Position numbers and translations under genes: made by a program
The notes under the pieces: model-generated
The model's database searches: none
Told to the model about the DNA's origin: nothing
Seen by the model: only the letters and a program-made list of their open reading frames with translations
Assembly (NCBI RefSeq): GCF_013184545.1
Contig: NZ_JAAOJA010000007.1
Coordinates: 124,001-188,000, forward strand
Reading direction: 5' to 3'
Length of the DNA stretch: 64,000 nt
Source: Pseudomonas tumuqii
Lineage (GTDB): Bacteria; Pseudomonadota; Gammaproteobacteria; Pseudomonadales; Pseudomonadaceae
Shown here: piece after piece, positions 45,119 to 52,800 of the stretch
Position numbering within the stretch: position 1 is the stretch's first letter
How the letters are laid out: every line of letters begins with the position of its first letter

Positions 45119-46063
45119 ATGAATCTGAGATTTCTCGAGACCTTCGTCTGGGTCGCACGGCTGAAGAGTTTTCGCCTCACGGCGGAAAAGCTGTTCAGCA
45201 CCCAGGCCTCGATTTCCAGCCGCATTGCCGCCTTGGAGGACGAGTTGGGCGTTCGTCTTTTCCTGCGCGATTCGAAGGGGGTTTCGCTGACCCCGGAAGG
45301 GCGCAAGGTGCTCGAGTATGCCGAGCGCATGCTCGACACCATGCAGGCGTTGAAACAGTCGATCAGCGAGACCGGCAATATCCAGGGGCGCATCCGTTTA
45401 GGCGTGATGGACACGGTGATCCACACGCTGCTGAGTCCTTTCGTAACAAAGATCATGGAGGTCTATCCGGCGGTGGAGATCGAGCTCACCGCCGACACCG
45501 CGCGCAACCTGTGCGAGCAATTGCAGAAAGGTTACCTGGACATCATTTTCCAGACCGATGTGGTGCGCGGCGATGGCGTGCGCAACCTGGAAATGGCGCG
45601 CTACCCGGTGCAGTGGATCGTCCTGACCGGCTCGATCTATCACCGTGGCTACGCCTCGCTGGATGAATTGGTCAAGGAGCGGATCATCACCTTTTCCAAG
45701 AACTCGCGCCCGCACCAGGACATTCTCAACCTGCTGCACGCCGGCAACGTCGCCGCACCGCGGATCAGTTGCGTGAACTCGGTGGCGGCCATGACGCGCT
45801 TGATCCGCGATGGTTTCGGCATAGGTGCGTTGCCCGCGGCCTTGGTTCACGAGGAGCTCAAGCAGGGCCTGGTCACCATCCTCGCCGATGTGTCGCAGCC
45901 GCCGGCCCTGGATATGGTGGTGACCTGGCGCACCGGCGTCGGCCTCGAACTGAGCGAGGACATAGTCGCGCTGGCCGGCGGGGTATTGCAGGAGTACGCC
46001 AAGCAAATGGGCGAAAGCATGATCACCCTGTTGCCATTCGCCAACGATCAGGAAACGACCTGA
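45119..46063 (+). CDS. LysR-family transcriptional regulator, probable regulator of the 44-bp-element regulon
   Basis: This 314-residue protein has the LysR helix-turn-helix (LKSFRLTAEKLFSTQASISS then RIAALEDELGVRLF) and a C-terminal effector domain with DTARNLCEQLQKGYLDII and SVAAMTRLIRDGFGIGALP. It is divergent from the porin gene and precedes the TRAP operon; one 44-bp element lies on each side. I infer that it binds the element. It does not itself have a copy on its own strand. The effector is unknown. Confidence 0.9.
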   Translation: MNLRFLETFVWVARLKSFRLTAEKLFSTQASISSRIAALEDELGVRLFLRDSKGVSLTPEGRKVLEYAERMLDTMQALKQSISETGNIQGRIRLGVMDTVIHTLLSPFVTKIMEVYPAVEIELTADTARNLCEQLQKGYLDIIFQTDVVRGDGVRNLEMARYPVQWIVLTGSIYHRGYASLDELVKERIITFSKNSRPHQDILNLLHAGNVAAPRISCVNSVAAMTRLIRDGFGIGALPAALVHEELKQGLVTILADVSQPPALDMVVTWRTGVGLELSEDIVALAGGVLQEYAKQMGESMITLLPFANDQETT

Positions 46064-46443
46064 TCGCCTACGTGCCGGCTTAGGTGCTCAACCCGGCCCG
46101 GCTCCCCCCTTTGCGGTTCATGGTCCGGTTATGGGATGCGCGCGATTAGTCCACTCGCCCTTCAGGGAGAGGGCTAGGGGCGCCTGGTTAGGGTGAGGGG
46201 GCGATTGGCTCCTTTGCCCACGTTTGAAGCCCGCGCTGCAGCCCTGGCAATACGACGCCTGGCGCGAACATGACTATCTTTATCCCCACAGTGCCCCGTT
46301 ATTGCTCATAACGATTTCCGATCATGCACCTTTGGTTTTTCTAGTTGGACAGCCTTGCGGCCTCGCCCGAGACTCGAAATCAGGCCTTCCGGCAACTGTG
46401 GGTTCAGGCCATTCGCCTTCATCTCAATCTGGAGAAAATAATA
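46064..46443. other. Gap between the LysR gene and the TRAP operon
   Basis: Contains a common CAGGGAGAGGGCTAGGGG-type repeat around 46158-46202 and the 44-bp element at 46307-46350. The dctP ribosome binding site is TGGAGA at about 46429. No ORF is supported. Confidence 0.6.
46307..46350 (+). promoter_or_regulatory. Shared 44-bp upstream element, TRAP operon copy
   Basis: Begins CATAACGATTTCCGATCATG and ends GTTTTTCTAGTTGGAC. It lies 93 bases upstream of the dctP ATG. Together with the other three copies, 22 of 44 columns are invariant: CAT at 1-3, TTT at 9-11, ATC at 15-17, C at 23, TTTT at 30-33, T at 36, GTTGGAC at 38-44. Confidence 0.8.
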
Positions 46444-47427
46444 ATGAACAACCTCTCTCGTCTCGCCATGGCCGCCATGGCCTGCACCCTGGGTCTGCAT
46501 GTGGCCGGCGCACAGGCCGCGGAACGCTGGAACATGACTACGGAGAATCCCGAGGGCAACTACATCACCGCAGTGGCCAAGGAGTTCTCGGCGGATGTCG
46601 AGAAAGCCACCGCCGGCGAACTGAGCATCCGCGTGCATGCCAACTCGGTGCTGTTCAAGCGCCCCGAGGTCAAGCGCGCGGTACAGACCGGCCAGGTTCA
46701 GCTCGGTGACGTGCTGATGTCGGTGCTGGGCAACGAAGACCCCATCTATGAAGTCGACAGCGTACCCTTCCTGGCGCGCAACTACAGCGATGCGCAGAAA
46801 CTCTGGAAGGCCAGCCGTCCGGCGGTGGAAGCACGCCTGGCCAAGCAGGGCATCAAGCTGCTGTACGCCACCCCGTGGCCGCCGCAAAGCATCTACAGCA
46901 AGACTCCGATCAGCGTCATGGAGGATTTCAAGGGCATGAAGTTCCGCGCCTACAACCCGGCCACCTCGCGTATGGCCGAGCTGATGGGCGCGGTGCCCAC
47001 CGTGATCAATGCCGGCGAAGTACCGCAGGCGTTCAGCACCGGGATCATCACCGGCATGATCACTTCGCCGATGACCGGCGTGGATACCCAGGCCTGGGAT
47101 TTCGCCAAGTACTACTACGACGTCAAGGCGTTCATTCCGAAAAACTTCGTCATCGTCAACGAGCGCACCTTCAAGCGCTTGCCCGAGGCCTCGCAGCAGG
47201 CTGTGCTGGAAGCGGCCGCACGTGCCGAGCAGCGCGGCTGGGAAATTGCCGAGGCGCAAACCAGCAAGCTGGTCGCCACCCTCGCCGAGAACGGCATGCA
47301 GGTCGATCCGGCCGCACCGGCACCGGTCGAGGCGGGCTTTCAGGCCATCGGCCAGACCATGTCCGCGGAGTGGTTGAGCAAGGCCGGTGCGGACGGCCAG
47401 GCGATCATCGACGCCTACAAGAACTGA
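46444..47427 (+). CDS. dctP: TRAP transporter substrate-binding protein (DctP)
   Basis: This 327-residue periplasmic binding protein has a signal peptide (MAAMACTLGLHVAGAQA then A). The mature start AERWNMTTENPEGNYITAVA and segments GMKFRAYNPATSRMAEL and AFIPKNFVIVNERTF align along their full length with the lone binding protein at 40301. Conserved Arg in KFRAYNP is the typical carboxylate contact of DctP proteins, so the ligand is probably a carboxylate. A hairpin separates it from dctQ. The gene symbol denotes the family, not a C4-dicarboxylate specificity. Confidence 0.92.
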   Translation: MNNLSRLAMAAMACTLGLHVAGAQAAERWNMTTENPEGNYITAVAKEFSADVEKATAGELSIRVHANSVLFKRPEVKRAVQTGQVQLGDVLMSVLGNEDPIYEVDSVPFLARNYSDAQKLWKASRPAVEARLAKQGIKLLYATPWPPQSIYSKTPISVMEDFKGMKFRAYNPATSRMAELMGAVPTVINAGEVPQAFSTGIITGMITSPMTGVDTQAWDFAKYYYDVKAFIPKNFVIVNERTFKRLPEASQQAVLEAAARAEQRGWEIAEAQTSKLVATLAENGMQVDPAAPAPVEAGFQAIGQTMSAEWLSKAGADGQAIIDAYKN

Positions 47428-47439
47428 TTGGCTGAATGA

Positions 47440-47465
47440 GCCGAGGCCAGGCGACCGGCCTCGGC
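47440..47465 (+). promoter_or_regulatory. Intergenic hairpin between dctP and dctQ
   Basis: GCCGAGGCC (47440-47448) pairs perfectly with GGCCTCGGC (47457-47465) and is not followed by a T-run. Such hairpins in binding-protein operons stabilise the 5' part of the mRNA and lower permease expression; that role here is inferred. Confidence 0.6.
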
Positions 47466-47491
47466 ATCTCTAGTATCGGGAGCCTCAGACA

Positions 47492-47998
47492 ATGAAACTC
47501 TTGCACAAGCTCTACACCCTCTGCGGGCTGCTCTCGGGCCTGTTCCTGGTGCTTATCTGCCTGCTGGTGATTGCCCAGGTCGTGGCGCGTCAGCTTGGCG
47601 GCATGGTGCCGTCGGCCGACGAATTCGCCGCCTATGCCATGGCCGCGTCGGGCTTTCTCGCCTTGCCATACGCCTTGCAGCGCGGCGCGCATATCCGCGT
47701 CGAGCTGATGTACCGCCTGCTCTCGACCCGCGGCCGCTTTGTCGCCGAGGTGCTGAGCAATCTGGTTGGCCTGGGCATCAGCGTTTACCTGGCCTGGTAT
47801 TGCGCGCTGTTCGTAATTGAATCCTATGAATTCAAGGAAGTGTCGACTGGGCTGCTGCCCATTCCGATGTGGATTCCGCAGCTACCGATGCTGCTGGGCA
47901 CTTCGGTGCTGGCAGTGGCGATGGCTGAGCGGCTGATCGTGGTGTGCCTGGGACAGCGCTTCGAGAGCCCGGACGCCTGCAGTGCGCTGAGCGAATAA
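47492..47998 (+). CDS. dctQ: TRAP transporter small permease (DctQ)
   Basis: This 168-residue protein has four membrane segments, beginning LYTLCGLLSGLFLVLICLL. The conserved GGMVPSADEFAAYAMAASGF and RGAHIRVELMYRLLS segments of the DctQ family are present. GGGAG upstream gives a good ribosome binding site. It forms the membrane complex with DctM. A second small hairpin (48021-48036, TGCGGCC-TC-GGCCGCA) follows before dctM. Confidence 0.9.
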   Translation: MKLLHKLYTLCGLLSGLFLVLICLLVIAQVVARQLGGMVPSADEFAAYAMAASGFLALPYALQRGAHIRVELMYRLLSTRGRFVAEVLSNLVGLGISVYLAWYCALFVIESYEFKEVSTGLLPIPMWIPQLPMLLGTSVLAVAMAERLIVVCLGQRFESPDACSALSE

Positions 47999-48055
47999 GC
48001 TCGCCAGTTTTATCCATTCTTGCGGCCTCGGCCGCACCGGATCAGTGAGTTAACC

Positions 48056-49360
48056 GTGGACTACACAATAATTACTATCACGCTGCTGGTGGCTTTGTTT
48101 GCCTTGCTCGGCGGCGGTGTCTGGGTCGCCCTGTCGCTACTGGGTGTCGGCATCATCGCTATGGAGCTGTTCGGCGGAGCGCCGGCCGGCTCGATCCTGG
48201 CCACCACCAGTTGGGCTTCGAGCGCCAGCTGGACGCTGACCGCGCTGCCGCTATTCATCTGGATGGGCGAGATTCTCTACCGCACGCGCCTGTCCGAGGA
48301 CATGTTCAACGGCCTGTCGCCCTGGCTGCGTGGCCTGCCGGGGCGTCTGCTGCACGTCAACGTGGTGGGCTGCGGGATCTTCGCCGCGGTCAGCGGTTCG
48401 TCCGCGGCGACGGCGGCGACCATCGGCCGTATTTCCCTGCCCGAGTTGAAGGCGCGCGGCTATCCGGAAAGCATCGCCATCGGCTCCTTGGCCGGTGCCG
48501 GCACTCTGGGCCTGATGATCCCGCCGTCGATCATGATGATCGTCTATGGCGTGGCGGCGCAGGTGTCGATCTCGCGGTTGTTCATCGCCGGGATCTTGCC
48601 TGGCTTGATGCTGCTGCTGATTTTCAGCGGTTTTCTGATGGTATGGTCGCTGCTCAACCGCGAGCAGATGCCCGATGACCACGAGACGCTGCCGTTCATG
48701 GAAAAACTGCGCCGCGGAAAACTGCTGATTCCGGTGGTCACGCTGATCGTCGCGGTGATCGGCTCGATCTATGCGGGCTTCGCCACGGCGACCGAGGCCG
48801 CCGCGGTCGGCGTGGTTGGCGCGCTGCTGATCGCCTGGTATTCCGGCTCGCTGGACCGCGAAACCTTCATGGGCAGCCTGATGGGCGCAGTCTGCACCTC
48901 GTGCATGATTTTCTTCATCCTGCTCGGCGCGCACTACCTGACCTCGGCCATGAGTTTCACCGGGCTGCCATCGGCCCTGGCCGATTGGATCATCGCCAAA
49001 CAGCTTTCGCCTTATGTGCTGTTGTTGGCGCTGACCCTGCTGTTCATCATCCTCGGCTGCTTCCTCGACGGCATCTCGATCATCCTGCTGACCACCGCGG
49101 TGGTGCTGCCGGCGGTACAGGCGGCGGGCATCGACCTGCTGTGGTTCGGCATCTTCGTCATCCTGGTGGTGGAGATGGCGCAGATCACCCCGCCGGTGGG
49201 TTTCAACCTGTTCGTGGTGCAGAACCTGACGGGCTACGACATGTGGAAGGTGGCCAAGGCCAGCTTCCCGTTCTTCCTGCTGCTAGTGCTGGCGGCGATC
49301 CTGATCACGCTGTTCCCGCAGATTGTGCTGGGGCTGCCACAGGCGATGCGCGGGGCTTAA
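48056..49360 (+). CDS. dctM: TRAP transporter large permease (DctM)
   Basis: This 434-residue protein has about 12 membrane segments and the DctM hallmarks WMGEILYRTRLSEDMFNGL, VSGSSAATAATIGRISLPEL, AGTLGLMIPPSIMMIVYGV and ITPPVGFNLFVVQ. The start is GTG at 48056; an upstream frame to 48020 lacks a start that fits better. It completes the transporter, which uses a sodium or proton gradient. The gene is followed closely by a MITE-like element rather than a terminator. Confidence 0.92.
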   Translation: MDYTIITITLLVALFALLGGGVWVALSLLGVGIIAMELFGGAPAGSILATTSWASSASWTLTALPLFIWMGEILYRTRLSEDMFNGLSPWLRGLPGRLLHVNVVGCGIFAAVSGSSAATAATIGRISLPELKARGYPESIAIGSLAGAGTLGLMIPPSIMMIVYGVAAQVSISRLFIAGILPGLMLLLIFSGFLMVWSLLNREQMPDDHETLPFMEKLRRGKLLIPVVTLIVAVIGSIYAGFATATEAAAVGVVGALLIAWYSGSLDRETFMGSLMGAVCTSCMIFFILLGAHYLTSAMSFTGLPSALADWIIAKQLSPYVLLLALTLLFIILGCFLDGISIILLTTAVVLPAVQAAGIDLLWFGIFVILVVEMAQITPPVGFNLFVVQNLTGYDMWKVAKASFPFFLLLVLAAILITLFPQIVLGLPQAMRGA

Positions 49361-49842
49361 TCCATAGCGTCGTGCCCCGCCCTTAACAGGCTGTTGAAAA
49401 ACTACCTGCGTTGCCGATGCGTCGTTAAAAACAGGCTCAAAATGCTCATTTACAACACGTAAACTGCGCTTTTTCGCCTGTTTTTGCCTAGCCTCGGCTG
49501 CCTCGCCTACGTTTTTCAACGGCCTGTTAATTGGTGGGGCAGGGAAAATATGTCGATTAGCGCTGAACCAAGGCCGCTGCCAGGCGGGCAGTCGGCGAGT
49601 TTTTTCCGGCGAAGTATCTGTGGTGAAAGAAAATGTCGCAGCGTGGCAAGCGTTGCAAGGTGTTCCGTCGTTAAGCTCATGCGGCAAATGTGACCAGCGA
49701 GTCGCCGATGTCGCCATAACCATGGAGCAAGCATTTTGAACGCAGCAATTGCCACATGGACTAACGTTGTGGCGTAAGCGCAAGACTCGCGACTGCCCTA
49801 AGCCTGCTAATCGAATCTCAAGCCAACCGGAGCATAATAAAC
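49361..49842. other. Gap between dctM and gdhB
   Basis: This 482-base gap holds the 148-bp element at 49383-49530 and a further roughly 310 bases with no supportable ORF. The gdhB promoter should lie between about 49700 and 49830, but no clear boxes are visible. The ATG at 49843 is preceded by CCGGAGCATAATAAAC. Confidence 0.55.
49383..49530. mobile_element. MITE-like element with 20-bp terminal inverted repeats
   Basis: TTAACAGGCTGTTGAAAAAC at the left end and GTTTTTCAACGGCCTGTTAA at the right end are reverse complements at 19 of 20 positions. The 148-bp unit has no ORF. It starts and ends in TTAA, which may be part of the ends or a duplicated target. Similar AACAGGCTGTTGAAAAA sequences are familiar from Pseudomonas intergenic regions. 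No transposase in the window would move it. Confidence 0.7.
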
Positions 49843-52800
49843 ATGGCGTTCTTTACGGCGGCCAGCAAAGCCGACTTCCAGCACCAACTGCAAGCGGCCC
49901 TGGCGCAGCACGTCAGTGAACAAGCATTGCCACAAGTCGCGCTGTTCGCCGAGCAATTCTTCGGCATCATCGCGCTTGACGAACTTACCCAGCGCCGGCT
50001 TTCCGACCTGGTCGGTTGCACCCTGTCATCCTGGCGCATGTTGCAGCGCTTCGATCACAGCAAGACTGAAATTCGCGCCTTCAACCCCGATTATGAAAAG
50101 CACGGCTGGCAGTCGACTCATACCGCCGTGGAAATCCTGCGCAGCGATATCCCGTTCCTGGTCGACTCGGCGCGCATGGAGCTGAACCGCCGCGGTTACA
50201 GCATCCACACCCTGCAGAACAGCGTGTTCAGCGTGCGCCGCAACAAGCAGGGCGAGCTGCTGGAAATCCTGCCCAAGGGCACTCAGGGTGAGGGCGTGCT
50301 GCAGGAAGCGCTGATGTTCCTGGAGATCGATCGTTGCGCCAGCGCCGGCGAGCTGCGAACCCTGGAAAAAGCCCTGCATGAAGTGTTTGCCGAAGTGCTC
50401 CTGAGCGTCGCCGATTTTCAGCCGATGAAGGCCAAGGCCCAGGAACTACTGGCCTGGCTGGGCAGCGCAAAACTCAATGTCGAGGCCGCCGAACTCGAGG
50501 AAATCAAGGTTTTCCTGAGCTGGTTGCTGGATAACCACTTCACCTTCCTCGGCTATGAAGAGTTCACCGTGGTCGATGCGCCGGGTGGCGGCACCATCGT
50601 CTACGACGAGCAGTCCCTGCTGGGCCTGTCCAAGCGTTTGCGCAGCGGCCTCAAGAGCGAGGACCTGAGCATCGAGCCGGAAGCGCTCAGCTACCTGCGC
50701 GAGCCATTGCTGTTGTCTTTTGCCAAGGCTGCGGTGCCGAGCCGTGTGCACCGTCCGGCCTATCCTGATCTGGTGTCGGTGCGTGCGCTGGACAGCAAGG
50801 GGCGGGTGATCAAGGAATGTCGCTTCATGGGCCTGTACACCTCGGCGGTGTATGCCGAGAGCGTGTGGAACATCCCCTATATCCGCCGTAAGGTCGCGGT
50901 GATCGAGCAGCGCGCCGGCTTCGACAGCAAGGCGCACCTGGGCAAGGAACTGGCCCAGGTGCTGGAAGTGCTGCCGCGTGACGACCTGTTCCAGACCCCG
51001 GTCGATGACCTGTGCGATACCGCCATGGCCATCGTGCAGATTCAGGAGCGCAACAAGATCCGCGTGTTCCTGCGCCGCGACCCCTATGGGCGGTTCTGCT
51101 ACTGCCTGGTCTATGTGCCGCGCGATGTCTATTCCACCGAGACCCGCCTGAAGATCCAGCAGGTGCTGATGGAGCGCCTGCAAGCCACCGATTGCGAATT
51201 CTGGACCTTCTTCTCCGAGTCGGTACTGGCGCGGGTGCAGTTCATCCTGCGTGTCGATCCGAAGAACAAGCTGCAGATCGACCCGCTACGCCTGGAGAGG
51301 GAAGTCATTCAGGCCTGTCGTTCGTGGAAGGACGATTACGCCAGCCTGATGGTGGAAAACTTCGGCGAAGCCCAGGGCACCAATGTGCTGGCGGACTTCC
51401 CCAGTGGTTTCCCGGCCGGTTACCGCGAACGTTTCGCCCCGCATTCGGCGGTGGTCGATATGCAGCACCTGCTCAGCCTGAGCAGCGAGCGGCCGCTGGT
51501 GATGAGTTTCTACCAGCCGTTGGCCCAGGCCGGTCAGCAGCTGCATTGCAAGCTGTACCACGCCGACACGCCGTTGCCGCTGTCGGACGTGCTGCCGATT
51601 CTGGAGAACCTCGGCCTGCGCGTGCTCGGTGAGTTTCCGTACCGGCTGCACCAGCAGAACGGCCGCGAGTTCTGGATCCACGATTTCGCCTTCACCTACG
51701 CCGAAGGCCTGGATGTCGATATCCAGCAGCTCAACGACACCCTGCAGGATGCCTTCGTCCACATCGTCGGTGGCGACGCCGAGAACGACGCCTTCAACCG
51801 CCTGGTGCTGACGGCGGCCATGCCGTGGCGGGACGTGGCGCTGCTGCGCGCCTATGCACGTTATTTGAAGCAGATTCGCCTGGGCTTCGACCTCGGTTAT
51901 ATCGCCAGTACCCTGGTCAACCACGCCAACATCGCCAAGGAATTGGTGCGGCTGTTCAAGACCCGCTTCTACCTGGCGCGCAAACTCGGCGCCGAAGACC
52001 TGGAGAGCAAGCAGCAGAAGCTGGAGCAGGCCATCCTGGCTGCACTGGACAACGTGGCGGTGCTCAACGAAGACCGCATCCTGCGACGCTACCTGGACCT
52101 GATCAAGGCCACCCTGCGCACCAACTTCTACCAGCCCGATGCCGCGGGGCAGAACAAGTCCTACTTCAGCTTCAAGCTCAACCCGCGGGCGATTCCGGAC
52201 ATTCCCAAGCCGACGCCCAAGTTCGAGATATTCGTCTATTCGCCGCGCGTCGAAGGCGTGCACCTGCGCTTCGGCGATGTCGCCCGCGGTGGTTTGCGCT
52301 GGTCGGATCGTGAAGAAGACTTCCGCACCGAAGTGCTGGGCCTGGTCAAGGCGCAGCAGGTGAAGAACGCCGTCATCGTGCCGATGGGCGCCAAGGGCGG
52401 CTTCCTGCCGCGGCGCATGCCGCTAGGCGGCTCGCGTGACGAGATCATGGCCGAGGGTATCGCCTGCTACCGGATCTTCATCAGCGGCCTGCTCGACATC
52501 ACCGACAACCTCAAGGAAGGCGCGGTGGTGCCGCCGGTCAACGTGGTGCGCCACGATAAGGACGATCCCTACCTGGTGGTCGCCGCCGACAAGGGCACCG
52601 CGACCTTCTCCGATATCGCCAACGGTATCGCCGCCGAGTACGGCTTCTGGCTGGGCGACGCCTTCGCTTCCGGCGGTTCGGCCGGTTACGACCACAAGGG
52701 CATGGGCATTACCGCCAAGGGCGCCTGGGTTTCGGTGCAGCGCCACTTCCGCGAGCGCGGCATCGACGTGCAGAAGGATCCCATCACGGTGATCGGCATC

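Noticed and set aside
49516-49755. A 79-codon minus-strand ORF in the gap before gdhB
   Set aside because: No ribosome binding site, no recognisable motif, and it overlaps the MITE-like end; nothing supports coding.
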